Source: Chitiniphilus eburneus (GTDB taxonomy: Bacteria; Pseudomonadota; Gammaproteobacteria; Burkholderiales; Chitinibacteraceae). From it: a stretch of 64,000 nt of DNA. Below, in pieces: positions 16,101 to 26,920 of this stretch. Location of the stretch: positions 124,001-188,000 of the forward strand of contig NZ_SUMF01000002.1 in the NCBI RefSeq assembly GCF_005048205.1, read 5' to 3'. How positions within the stretch are numbered: position 1 is the stretch's first letter; the number at the start of each line of letters is the position of its first letter. A model generated the notes under the pieces. It was not told the origin of the DNA. It saw only the letters and a program-made list of their open reading frames with translations, and searched no databases. Made by a program: the position numbers and the translations under genes.

Positions 16101-17433
16101 CGGGTCTGATACCGAAACCTGGCCCCACCGGCCCGCCACGCTCCGGCAAACCCTCGTTTTTCGTCCACTATGGACCGGGTTGACCTGCGCGCTGGCGCTG
16201 TTCTTCAGCCAGGCATTCTGGCTACTGCACCGCCTGAGCCCGAACTCGGACAGCGTGTTCCGGGGCTACGACTATTTCACCCTGCCACGCTGCGGCCTTG
16301 CCATCCGCCACGGCACCAACGTCTTCACCAGCGCCGAAACCTATTCCTACTACGGCCCCTGGGCCACGCAGTGGGTCACGCATCCCAACCTGTGCGTCTT
16401 CCCCGGCCTGCCGCTGTCCTATCTGTCCCCGTTCGTGGGCTACTGGCTGTTCAACCTGTTCAACCTCGCGCTGCACCTGTTCATCCTGGTGCATTTCGCG
16501 CGCCGCGCGGCAGGCGACCCCGATACCTTCCGCGGCGGCCAATGGCGTGATCACATCCTGTTCGCGTTGTTGGGCTTTTTCTTCCCCATGTACGTGCTCT
16601 ACTACCAGGGGCAATACCACAGCCTGGCGGTACTGGCGCTGATGCTGGTGTTTCTCTGCCCGCGCAATCCGGCGGTGGGTTTCATCGTCAGCGCCTTCGG
16701 CAAACCGCTGCTCGGCCCGGCCGGGCTGGTGCTGCTGGTGCGCGGCATGTGGAAGACCGTCGCCGTGATCGGAGTGGCGTTGCTGCTGGGTTATGTGCCG
16801 TGGTTCTTCCTCAGTTACTCGCTGGACCAGGGCATCCAGCTTGGGCACAACGCAACGCTGGCCCCGTTCTTCGAGATCGGCAGCCAGTTCCTCAAGTACA
16901 ACGTCCCGCGCTGGAACCAGGAACAGTCGATGGCATCGTTCCTCAGCGAGATGATGCAACCGGGCACGCAGCTTTATCTGCGCTATGCGCTCGGCGCGAT
17001 CGTCACGCTGGCCGGCGCCATCGCACTGCGCCGTAAACCGCTGGAACTGGCGGTATCGCTGGTCACGCTGTGGTTCTTCCTGGTGTACGCACGCGGCCAC
17101 GATTACCACGCCACGCTGCTGATCCCGGTGCTGGCCTACCTGTGGTGTCAGCGTCCCCATCTGTACCGTACACCGCTCATGCTGCTGATCACCGCGATGT
17201 ATGCGCTGCCGACCAGCTATGCGCTGTTCCGCACCGTGCTGGGCTTCACCGCCGAAGTCAGCGGCGAAACCATGCTGGCGACCTCGCCTTTCCTCTATTA
17301 CTGCTTCGTGGCGCAAAAGCCGGTGGCGACACTGCTGCTGGCCGGCAATATCCTGTGGCAGGAATGGCTGAAAGAAAAAGCCGCCGAGATCGATCTCGAC
17401 GGCGACACGGATCTTGCCGCGGGCAAAGGCTGA
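16063..17433 (+). CDS. Polytopic membrane protein, GT87/DUF2029-like mannosyltransferase
   Basis: 456 residues from ATG 16063, which has a clear AAGGGAAA ribosome site inside the end of the GT2 gene. About ten membrane helices are visible. The loop after helix 1 carries FRGYDYF, followed by YYGPWATQWVTHPNLCVFPGLPLSYL, resembling GT87 (DUF2029) polyprenyl-phosphate-mannose-dependent enzymes of the GT-C class. It closes the surface-glycan cluster, and a GT-C enzyme is what would use the lipid-linked sugars made upstream. The family call is moderately sure, the donor unknown. Confidence 0.65.
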   Translation: MTNLATWWRTLPNGSDTETWPHRPATLRQTLVFRPLWTGLTCALALFFSQAFWLLHRLSPNSDSVFRGYDYFTLPRCGLAIRHGTNVFTSAETYSYYGPWATQWVTHPNLCVFPGLPLSYLSPFVGYWLFNLFNLALHLFILVHFARRAAGDPDTFRGGQWRDHILFALLGFFFPMYVLYYQGQYHSLAVLALMLVFLCPRNPAVGFIVSAFGKPLLGPAGLVLLVRGMWKTVAVIGVALLLGYVPWFFLSYSLDQGIQLGHNATLAPFFEIGSQFLKYNVPRWNQEQSMASFLSEMMQPGTQLYLRYALGAIVTLAGAIALRRKPLELAVSLVTLWFFLVYARGHDYHATLLIPVLAYLWCQRPHLYRTPLMLLITAMYALPTSYALFRTVLGFTAEVSGETMLATSPFLYYCFVAQKPVATLLLAGNILWQEWLKEKAAEIDLDGDTDLAAGKG

Positions 17434-17458
17434 TCCGGCGCGGCCAGCCCAACCGACA

Positions 17459-17486
17459 CCGATGCGCCGTGCCGGCGGCGCATCGG
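17459..17486. terminator. Hairpin between convergent genes
   Basis: An 11-bp inverted repeat (CCGATGCGCCG / CGGCGCATCGG) lies between the end of the GT87-like gene and the end of the yidB-like gene. There is no T-run on either side, so it may be a weak bidirectional terminator or an mRNA-stabilising stem. Confidence 0.4.
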
Positions 17487-17490
17487 TCGC

Positions 17491-17874
17491 CTAGCTGAAC
17501 AGCTTGCCCAGGGCGCCCAGCCCCAGGCTCAGGGCATCGCCACCGCCCGCGGCCGGCAATTTGCCGTCCGGCGTGAGGCTATCGACCAGTTGCGGCAACG
17601 CACCCGCCAGTTGCCCGGCCACGGCCTGCGGGTCCAGCCCCACTTTTTCGGCCAGTTGATGCACCACATCGCTGCCCAGCACGGATTGAATCTGCTCGGG
17701 CGAAACCGGCAGATTGCCGCCGCTGCCGACCCACGACTGCACCACATCACCCAGGCCACCGGCCTGGAAGCGCTCGACCAGCCCTGCCACGCCGCCTTCG
17801 CGCTGCAACAGATCGGAGACCAGGCTCGTGACGCCCGATCCCCCCCCCAGCAAACCACCCAGTTGCTCCAGCAT
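17491..17874 (-). CDS. YidB-like DUF937 protein
   Basis: 127 residues, very rich in Gly and Leu. The sequence (MLEQLGGLLGGGSGVTSLVSD, then QIQSVLGSDVVHQLAEKVGLD and a C-terminal LGLGALGKLFS) matches the YidB / DUF937 family (PF20159 or PF06078). Members are small proteins of unknown function, mostly predicted cytoplasmic. The start is ATG 17874. Codons 9-12 contain a run of nine G residues, which could slip and shift the frame. Confidence 0.8.
   Translation of the reverse strand: MLEQLGGLLGGGSGVTSLVSDLLQREGGVAGLVERFQAGGLGDVVQSWVGSGGNLPVSPEQIQSVLGSDVVHQLAEKVGLDPQAVAGQLAGALPQLVDSLTPDGKLPAAGGGDALSLGLGALGKLFS
17840..17848. repeat. Poly-C/G(9) homopolymer tract inside the yidB-like gene
   Basis: On the plus strand nine C residues run from 17840 to 17848; on the coding strand this is nine G near codon 10. 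Tracts of this length are typical of phase-variable genes in Neisseriales. Slippage would disrupt the protein after about ten residues. It may also be chance in a Gly-rich segment. Confidence 0.75.
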
Positions 17875-18100
17875 GTGAGTTCTCCTGATTTTGGCCCCGC
17901 CATACCGGGGCGTAACATCGTTCCAATCCTCGCGGCACGCGATCTTCGTCCGTGACGAAGACGAACGTGCCGTGGAGGGACGACCCACTATAAAACCTGG
18001 TCGCGGCACCGCTGGCGCAACCCCGACAATATCCGCACCAGCGGAAAACGCGCCGACGCGCGGCCAGGCACCCGGACAAACTGCCAAGGATTGCACGACG

Positions 18101-19534
18101 ATGACCTTTGCCTCAGACCTGCTACGCCAGGACGCCCTGATCGACGGACGCTGGCATGCCACCACGGCACGCTTTGCCGTGACCGACCCCGCCACGGGCG
18201 AGGTGTTGGCCAACGTGGCACGCTGCGGTCGCGCCGAAACCCGCGCCGCCATCGACGCGGCCGAAGCCGCCTTGCCCGGCTGGCGCGCCACGCCCGCGAA
18301 GTCGCGCGCGGCCATCCTGCGCCGCTGGTACGAACTGCTGATGGCGCGTCGCGCCGACATCGCCACGCTGCTGACCCGCGAGCAAGGCAAGCCGCTGGCC
18401 GAAAGCCAGGGCGAGGTGGCCTACGCGGCCAGCTTCATCGAGTGGTTCGCCGAAGAGGCCCGCCGTATCGCCGGCGACGTGCTGGAACATCCGCAAGCCG
18501 ACCGTCGCATCCTGGTGCTGAAGCAGCCGATCGGCGTCTGTGCGGCGATCACACCGTGGAACTTCCCGGCGGCGATGATTGCGCGCAAGGCCGGCGCGGC
18601 GCTGGCCGCGGGCTGCACCATGGTGGTCAAGCCCGCCAGCCAGACACCGCTGACCGCGCTGGCGATGGCCGCGCTGGCCATCGACGCGGGGCTGCCGGCC
18701 GGCGTGTTCAATGTGGTACCCGGCCCCGCTGGCGAAGTGGGCACGGAACTCGCGGAAAACCCGACCGTGCGCAAGCTCTCATTCACCGGCTCCACCGAAG
18801 TCGGGCGAATCCTGATGGCGCAGTGCGCGCCAACATTGAAGAAACTGTCGCTGGAGCTGGGCGGCAACGCGCCCTTCATCGTGTTCGACGATGCCGATCT
18901 GGACGAAGCGGTGGAAGGCGCCATCGCGGCCAAGTACCGCAACAGCGGCCAGACCTGTGTCTGCGCCAATCGGTTTTACGTCCAGGCGACGATCCATGAC
19001 CGCTTTGCCGCCCGACTGGCCGAACGCGCAGCGCAACTGAAGGTGGGCAACGGCCTGGAAGACGGCGTGGAACAGGGGCCGCTGATCGATGAAGCCGCAC
19101 TCGCCAAGGTGACGCGGCACGTGGCCGACGCCACGGCGCGAGGCGCACGCCTGCTGACCGGCGGGGAACACCTGGGCGGAACGTGGTATGCACCGACGGT
19201 GCTTTCCGATGTGCCACCGGATGCGCTGATCACCCGCGAAGAAACCTTCGGGCCGGTATCGGCCCTGGTGAAATTCGATACCGAGGAAGAAGCCATCGCC
19301 CTGGCCAATGCCAGCGAATTCGGGCTGGCGGCCTATTTCTACGGCCGGGACATCTCGCGCGTGTTCCGCGTTGCCGAAGCGCTGGAGTACGGCATGGTCG
19401 GGATCAATACGGGACTGTTCAGCAACGAGGTAGGGCCGTTCGGCGGCGTGAAACAAAGTGGATTCGGCCGCGAAGGATCGCGTTATGGGCTGACGGAATA
19501 TCTGGAACTGAAATACCTGTGCCTGGCCATCTGA
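18101..19534 (+). CDS. gabD: NAD(P)-dependent succinate-semialdehyde dehydrogenase
   Basis: 477 residues, the usual length. The aldehyde dehydrogenase landmarks are complete: ITPWNFPAAMIARKAGAALAAGC, SFTGSTEVGR, catalytic Glu252 in ELGGNAP and catalytic Cys286 in SGQTCVCANR, with a second Cys two residues later as in GabD. It converts succinate semialdehyde to succinate in GABA catabolism; related aldehydes may also be used. ATG 18101 has AAGGA ten bases upstream. No gabT or regulator lies beside it, so it looks like a single-gene unit. Confidence 0.9.
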   Translation: MTFASDLLRQDALIDGRWHATTARFAVTDPATGEVLANVARCGRAETRAAIDAAEAALPGWRATPAKSRAAILRRWYELLMARRADIATLLTREQGKPLAESQGEVAYAASFIEWFAEEARRIAGDVLEHPQADRRILVLKQPIGVCAAITPWNFPAAMIARKAGAALAAGCTMVVKPASQTPLTALAMAALAIDAGLPAGVFNVVPGPAGEVGTELAENPTVRKLSFTGSTEVGRILMAQCAPTLKKLSLELGGNAPFIVFDDADLDEAVEGAIAAKYRNSGQTCVCANRFYVQATIHDRFAARLAERAAQLKVGNGLEDGVEQGPLIDEAALAKVTRHVADATARGARLLTGGEHLGGTWYAPTVLSDVPPDALITREETFGPVSALVKFDTEEEAIALANASEFGLAAYFYGRDISRVFRVAEALEYGMVGINTGLFSNEVGPFGGVKQSGFGREGSRYGLTEYLELKYLCLAI

Positions 19535-19553
19535 AGCGCGATCCACCGACAAA

Positions 19554-19577
19554 AAAGGGCTGCCGAGGCAGCCCTTG
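19554..19577 (-). terminator. Rho-independent terminator after uppP
   Basis: Plus-strand AAGGGCTGCCGAGGCAGCCC forms an 8-bp G+C-rich stem. Read on the minus strand, the stem is followed by TTTTTTGTC, fitting termination of uppP. It also closes the convergent gabD gene. Confidence 0.8.
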
Positions 19578-19591
19578 TCTTGATCCGTAGC

Positions 19592-20416
19592 TCAGATCGA
19601 CCAGTCGACGATGCCCGTCCAGGCGGTCAGCAATACGATCACGCCGAACGCAATGCGATACCACGCGAACGGAATGAAGGTGTGGCTGGATACGTAGCGG
19701 ATCAACGCGCGAATCGCGATGAAGGCAAATACGAACGAGGCGATGAAGCCGACTGCGAACACACCGGCATCGCCGACGTCGAGCGCGTCGCGGTGCTTGT
19801 ACAGGCTGTACAGCGATGCGGCCCCCAGCGTGGGAATGCCGAGAAAGAACGAGAACTCGGTCGCCGCCTTGCGCGACAGGCCGAAAAACAAACCACCGAT
19901 GATCGTCGCACCGGAGCGACTGGTACCCGGAATCAAGGCCAGGCACTGGCACAGACCCACTTTCAACGCGTCTTTCAACGATAGGTCATCCACGGTTTCC
20001 ACCGTGACCGTGTGCTGGCGCTTTTCCGCCCACAGGATCACCAGACCGCCGACGATGAAGGCAATCGCCACCGGCACCGGGTTGAACAGCACGGCCTTGA
20101 TCTGTTCGTTGAACAGCTTGCCCAGGATGGCGGCGGGCACGAAGGCGATCAGCACCGCCAGCAGCAGATTGCGCTCGGACCCCGGCTGCCCAGCGCGCGC
20201 CAGCGTATGGCCGATCTTGGCGCGGTATTCCCAGACCACCGCCAGCATGGCACCCAACTGGATGAAAATCTCGTAGACGTCGCGCTTTTCCTTGGAAAGG
20301 AAGTTCAGCAGATCGCCGGCCAGAATCAGGTGGCCGGTACTGGAAATGGGCAGGAACTCCGTCACCCCTTCCACCAGGCCCATGATCAGTGATTTCAACA
20401 GCAGCAAGATATCCAT
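19592..20416 (-). CDS. uppP: Undecaprenyl-diphosphatase
   Basis: 274 residues with about eight membrane helices. The two BacA/UppP catalytic regions are clear: EGVTEFLPISSTGH at residues 16-29 and LIPGTSRSGATI near residue 165. The enzyme removes phosphate from undecaprenyl pyrophosphate on the outer face of the inner membrane, recycling the carrier for peptidoglycan and for lipid-linked glycans such as those implied by the 7-17 kb cluster. It is convergent with gabD and monocistronic. Confidence 0.95.
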   Translation of the reverse strand: MDILLLLKSLIMGLVEGVTEFLPISSTGHLILAGDLLNFLSKEKRDVYEIFIQLGAMLAVVWEYRAKIGHTLARAGQPGSERNLLLAVLIAFVPAAILGKLFNEQIKAVLFNPVPVAIAFIVGGLVILWAEKRQHTVTVETVDDLSLKDALKVGLCQCLALIPGTSRSGATIIGGLFFGLSRKAATEFSFFLGIPTLGAASLYSLYKHRDALDVGDAGVFAVGFIASFVFAFIAIRALIRYVSSHTFIPFAWYRIAFGVIVLLTAWTGIVDWSI

Positions 20417-20583
20417 ACGGAGAACGCCAGGGGGAGTCGTCAGGAGGGCGCATTATAGCGGCCAAACAAGACCCGCCAATGCGCGGCGCCGGCCCAGAAA
20501 AGCACGGCAGTGACACAGTAAATTTTCACGACGCGGCTGGGAACTCGCCGGATCGACCCCACTCTTATCCCGTGTGCGATTCA

Positions 20584-20664
20584 GCGTCGCTTCCCCCGAG
20601 CGACGCCGCATTTTGCTCATCTCCTCCCTGATTGCCGGGCTCCCGCAGAGCCCGGCATTTTTTT
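20584..20664 (+). ncRNA. Candidate small RNA ending in a strong terminator
   Basis: A perfect 8-bp stem (GCGTCGCT / AGCGACGC, 20584-20606) is followed by a single-stranded CU-rich stretch (CATCTCCTCCCTGATT, 20618-20633) and a 9-bp stem (GCCGGGCTC / GAGCCCGGC, 20634-20656) with seven Ts. No plus-strand gene lies upstream to use this terminator, and the flanking genes run on the minus strand. A CUCCUCCC element is complementary to Shine-Dalgarno sequences, as in the anti-SD loops of neisserial sibling sRNAs. The 5' end and promoter were not found; the RNA may begin upstream of 20584. Confidence 0.4.
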
Positions 20665-20763
20665 GTGTCATGCGAGTGCCGAAGAACCTTCCGCGCAGCG
20701 GTCGATCACTGGAATCCGAAAATCGGCACAACACCTGATGAGCCCACGACTGTAAGGCGTGCT

Positions 20764-21201
20764 CTAGCGACCACCGTGGCGTTTCGCCAGTCGCAGCACC
20801 GCCTCCCGCAACGGTCCGGCATCCAGCCTTTCAGCAAGCTGCCCAAAGGCTTCGACGGCGGCGGCGGGAATACTTAAGTCCTTGGTGCGAATCGCTTTTT
20901 GTTGCCGTAACTCAACTTGCACGCGCGGACGGATTGCGGTAGCGTGCCAGCCAGCCTGACACACGGCCTGCACGATGGCTTCCCCCGAGAGCTTCAACCT
21001 CGCGGCCGCCGCCGAGGAGGTCACGCCCACTTGAAGCACCCCGTTTTCCAGCGCCACGGCAATGCAGGTGGCGGCCAGCGCGGGCGGCAAGGTGCCGCGC
21101 ACTGTGGCAAGCAGACGATTGAGTTCGTCCACTTGCGCCACCAGTCGCGACAACTGCCGGTTCTGGCCGACAAACCTTGGTTTCGAAGAACGGGCTGGCA
21201 T
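20764..21201 (-). CDS. dciA: DciA-like DUF721 protein (replicative helicase loader family)
   Basis: 145 residues. The N-terminal half shows the DUF721 / DciA pattern (LNRLLATVRGTLPPALAATCIAVALENGVLQVGVTSSAAAARLKLS). DciA helps load DnaB in bacteria lacking DnaC/DnaI. It is divergent from the M23 peptidase and secA genes, an arrangement common in Neisseriales. ATG at 21201 is chosen over a TTG one codon earlier; neither has a good ribosome site. The C-terminal half is less conserved. Confidence 0.75.
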   Translation of the reverse strand: MPARSSKPRFVGQNRQLSRLVAQVDELNRLLATVRGTLPPALAATCIAVALENGVLQVGVTSSAAAARLKLSGEAIVQAVCQAGWHATAIRPRVQVELRQQKAIRTKDLSIPAAAVEAFGQLAERLDAGPLREAVLRLAKRHGGR

Positions 21202-21230
21202 CAAGAAGAAGGCATGAGAGGGGGAGTTCG

Positions 21231-22118
21231 ATGAATATTATTCTGGTTTCAAACCGGTTCTCCAGCGCCTTGCACCTGGGACCGTATTCGCTGGCGACCG
21301 TCGGCCTGCTGATCGCCATCGGCGCGGGTACCGTCGGTGTCGGCATGGGCATGTTGCTGCGCCAGGGCGAAGCACCACGCCTGTTCAGACTGAGCCAGCC
21401 GCCGAAAAGCGCCGATCTCGACGTTCTGGCCACCAAGCTGGGCGAGTTGCAGGCCAAGCTGATACGCCTGGACGGCCTTGCTCGCCAGGTTGGCCTGAAA
21501 ACCGGTATCGACGTCAAACCCTTCCTTTCCAACCAGCCGGCGCCGACGGGCGGCTTGGAAAAGCCCGACCGTTCGCTCAGTTTTGGCGATGTCTCACATT
21601 TGCTGAGCCAATCCACCGACCAGGCTGACGCCTATCTGGACCACATGACGCTGGCCGAAACCGTGCTGTTGCGCCCGCAAGGCTGGCAATTGCCCACGCG
21701 CGCGCCACTGGCCACGGGCTTGCAGTCCTCCAGCTTCGGCTGGCGCATAGACCCCTTCACCGCGCGGCAGAACTTCCACGAAGGCATCGACTTCGTCGGA
21801 CCGACCGGCACCCCGATCCACGCCGCCGCCGCGGGCACTGTGGTCTACGCGGCCCGCCACCCCCAGTATGGTAATATGATCGACCTCAGCCACGAGAATG
21901 GTTTGACCAGCCGTTACGCCCATGCCAGCCGTTTGCTGGTGGCGGTTGGGGACAAGGTCGCCGCCGGGCAGAAGATCGCCGAGGTGGGCAGTACCGGCCG
22001 CTCCACCGGGCCGCATCTGCACTTCGAGATCCGTTACAAGGGCGTGGCCCAGAATCCGTTGCGGTTCATGAAGCCGGAAGCGATTACGGCGCAGACTGCG
22101 GTGGCGGTCAGCGATTGA
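21231..22118 (+). CDS. M23-family peptidoglycan endopeptidase, membrane-anchored
   Basis: 295 residues. One membrane helix (about residues 19-42) is followed by a coiled linker and a C-terminal LytM domain. Zinc ligands His183 and Asp187 (NFHEGIDF) and His264 (GPHLHF), plus the catalytic His231 and His262, are all present, so it should be active. ATG 21231 has GGGGGAG just upstream. It lies immediately before secA, as in other Neisseriales, and probably cleaves peptidoglycan cross-links in the periplasm. Confidence 0.9.
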   Translation: MNIILVSNRFSSALHLGPYSLATVGLLIAIGAGTVGVGMGMLLRQGEAPRLFRLSQPPKSADLDVLATKLGELQAKLIRLDGLARQVGLKTGIDVKPFLSNQPAPTGGLEKPDRSLSFGDVSHLLSQSTDQADAYLDHMTLAETVLLRPQGWQLPTRAPLATGLQSSSFGWRIDPFTARQNFHEGIDFVGPTGTPIHAAAAGTVVYAARHPQYGNMIDLSHENGLTSRYAHASRLLVAVGDKVAAGQKIAEVGSTGRSTGPHLHFEIRYKGVAQNPLRFMKPEAITAQTAVAVSD

Positions 22119-22165
22119 GGGATGGAAATCCAGACGGGACACCCCATCTGGAGACAACGTGCACA

Positions 22166-22199
22166 GGCGGCGGAGGGTTATCCCTACCGCCGTTGTTCT
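22166..22199 (+). terminator. Possible weak terminator between M23 gene and secA
   Basis: The sequence GGCGGCGGAGGG TTAT CCCTACCGCC forms a bulged stem and is followed by GTTGTTCT. A second hairpin (CCAGACGGG / CCCCATCTGG) lies just upstream near 22131-22152. The pair could attenuate read-through or regulate secA translation. Confidence 0.4.
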
Positions 22200-22240
22200 A
22201 ACTAAAAACACCGCCCAATAGCGGGAAGCTGGCAACGGAC

Positions 22241-24982
<2,742 letters not shown>

Positions 24983-25033
24983 CCCCGCGCCCGGTTGACG
25001 TTCGCCGGGCGCTTCATTATCGTTGCGGTTCTT

Positions 25034-25109
<76 letters not shown>

Positions 25110-25119
25110 GACACAAAAG

Positions 25120-25137
25120 CCGACTGCATGCAGTCGG
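25120..25137. repeat. 18-bp perfect palindrome after tRNA-Ala
   Basis: CCGACTGCATGCAGTCGG is self-complementary end to end and lies 10 bases after the tRNA. It could help stop or process the tRNA transcript, or be a protein-binding site. Confidence 0.7.
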
Positions 25138-25140
25138 TAT

Positions 25141-25186
25141 GCAATAAAGCAACAAGCGGCCAGACGGCCGCTTGTTGCTTTATTGC
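25141..25186. terminator. Very long perfect hairpin (21-bp stem) after tRNA-Ala
   Basis: The arms 25141-25161 and 25166-25186 are perfectly complementary with a four-base AGAC loop. The ends are AT-rich (GCAATAAAGC / GCTTTATTGC). It is probably a terminator of the tRNA transcript, in which the T-rich end is part of the stem, and it would work in both directions. The stem is unusually long for such a signal. Confidence 0.65.
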
Positions 25187-25265
25187 GCCTCTGATCACAT
25201 GCCGGGTTGATCGACCGCCACGGTGCAGGCCCATTGGTTTGCCTGGAAATCAGGCAATACCCATC

Positions 25266-25293
25266 AAAACGGGACCTTCAAGGTCCCGTTTTT
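25266..25293. terminator. Bidirectional rho-independent terminator
   Basis: AAAACGGGACCTT C AAGGTCCCGTTTT forms a strong stem with A-run on one side and T-run (TTTTT) on the other. It lies between the tRNA region and the end of the minus-strand FMN reductase gene and suits both. Confidence 0.85.
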
Positions 25294-25334
25294 GCTGCGC
25301 CACATCCTATCGAGCAATACCGCCCCACCTGGGT

Positions 25335-25874
25335 TTACTCGCCCTGGTACGTTCCACGCGAGACTGCATCACATAGCGCTGCAAGTGCCATGCGCAAAGA
25401 AGCAGAAATCTCCGTGTGATCGGCAATGCCGTCCTCAGTGAGCTTTGAGCCCAGAATTGGCACGGTAATGGATGCCCCTTCGACGATGTGGGCAGACATC
25501 ACCGAGATTGTCTCGCGTAGCGCCGCCTGCGCATGAGTCGCGCGAGGAGATGCATTCAGAAGTGCAACGGGCTTATGAACAAAGGCTTCGCATCCCACCA
25601 TCCAGTCGAGTGCGTTCTTCATGACCCCGGTGACCCCATGGGCATATTCCGGACTGGCAATGAGTAATGCATCCGAAGCAACGATATGCGAACGCAGCGT
25701 TGCCACCGGCAATGGATCACTGGCTTCCAGATCCGGATTAAAGAGCGGTAACTCACCGAGCCCCGGGTAAACACTGACCTCGACACCGCGTGGCGCCAAG
25801 CGCGCCATGGCACGTAGCAACGCGGAGTTGTGAGATGCCGCCCGAAGGCTGCCTGAGAGCGCGAGTATTTTCAT
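25335..25874 (-). CDS. NAD(P)H-dependent FMN reductase (flavodoxin-like quinone/azo reductase)
   Basis: 179 residues. It begins MKILALSGSLRAASHNSALLRAM, the flavin-phosphate-binding loop of the NADPH-dependent FMN reductase family (PF03358), and has the SPEYAHGVTGVMKNALDWMVG motif. Such enzymes (ChrR, EmoB, YieF type) reduce FMN, quinones or metal ions such as chromate. It starts at ATG 25874 without a strong ribosome site. It is monocistronic and begins the accessory block that follows tRNA-Ala. Confidence 0.88.
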   Translation of the reverse strand: MKILALSGSLRAASHNSALLRAMARLAPRGVEVSVYPGLGELPLFNPDLEASDPLPVATLRSHIVASDALLIASPEYAHGVTGVMKNALDWMVGCEAFVHKPVALLNASPRATHAQAALRETISVMSAHIVEGASITVPILGSKLTEDGIADHTEISASLRMALAALCDAVSRGTYQGE

Positions 25875-26134
25875 GAACCTGCGTTGGAACTCCATGTACG
25901 GTTATGGCCGCATGATGTATCGAATTGCCGCCATGCGACAGACGCTTCGTCTGAATGAGCTGGACGCTGCCGTGGAAACGGGGGGTTCGCCACCAATCAT
26001 GGCGTCGCGATTTGGCGCGTCTTGCCCGCCGTACTCCGGGTGCGCTAGGCTCGCCCGGTCCCCCTCATCCCCTTGCATCGCCATGTGGGGCTTCTCGCTG
26101 CAACCCACTATCGACTCCGCAACGCCAACGCTCA

Positions 26135-26683
26135 ATGCACAAGTTATCTCATGCCGTCGCGGATAGCTGGGCACCGTACTCACACGAGGCGGTCTACAGT
26201 ATTTCTTCCCTGGATGGAGGCTCCCGAATCCTGGCCGGTGTACCGGACGGGAATCCCACCCCTTTCACACACCTCGTCAGTTGCCTGGAACCGCCGTATT
26301 TCCTGCTCTACGTACTTCACACGCCTCGGGGCGAGGGCGATGCCGGCCGCTATCAGAGCCCGGCAATTTCCTTGGGGCAGTTTCAGGAATTCATGCAGCG
26401 GTTCGGCGGCTATTTGTCCTCCGATGCGCGGTTTGACATTTGGGCGCATTCCCCGGCCGAGCAAGCCACCATTGTCTGGGATAGGCACAATCAGCTTTTC
26501 GCGTACGGTCCGCTCGCCAAATTCTCTGCGGAACTCAATACGCTCGGATTTACTTCAGGTGACGCGGACATCCCGTTCCCGCATCAACACCACTATCGAC
26601 AGGAGTTCGATGCGGACGCCAGCGCGCTGCTGGAAAGCTTCGTCTGGTCATACTCGACACTGCGCCCCGAAGATACTCAATGA
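26135..26683 (+). CDS. Hypothetical protein, 182 residues
   Basis: No family was recognised. The protein is soluble, without signal peptide or membrane helix. Segments such as SISSLDGGSRILAGVPDG, LVSCLEPPYFLLYVLHTPRGEGDAGRYQS and FDIWAHSPAEQATIVWDRHNQLFAYG look like a folded, conserved alpha/beta protein with a conserved acidic tail (FDADASALLESFVW). ATG at 26135 starts MHKLSHAVADSW; no clear ribosome site precedes it. It stands alone between the FMN reductase and MFS genes, with gaps of about 260 and 237 bases that show no other gene. Confidence 0.6.
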   Translation: MHKLSHAVADSWAPYSHEAVYSISSLDGGSRILAGVPDGNPTPFTHLVSCLEPPYFLLYVLHTPRGEGDAGRYQSPAISLGQFQEFMQRFGGYLSSDARFDIWAHSPAEQATIVWDRHNQLFAYGPLAKFSAELNTLGFTSGDADIPFPHQHHYRQEFDADASALLESFVWSYSTLRPEDTQ

Positions 26684-26920
26684 CGCCGAGCCCTAAGCGC
26701 CATTGAGCCAACTCGTACCGGCAAGTCGGCGTAGTTCGTCAATGCCGGCCCAGGGAACACTTGAAGGCGATACCAAGCGCTCCCCGGTTACCCTGCCGAT
26801 AGGCCAGGCTGGGCCTGTCGGTGACCCTTTTCCCTTGGCCTCACCCGTGCAGCCCGAATGGGCTCGCTTCACCATGCCCAGCCGGGCATGCCCTGCTTCC
26901 AGCTTGTGCCACTTAGGCCA
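26684..26920. other. Non-coding gap, nothing recognised
   Basis: 237 bases between the convergent hypothetical and MFS genes. Short open frames exist on both strands but show no family features. No convincing terminator was seen. Confidence 0.5.
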
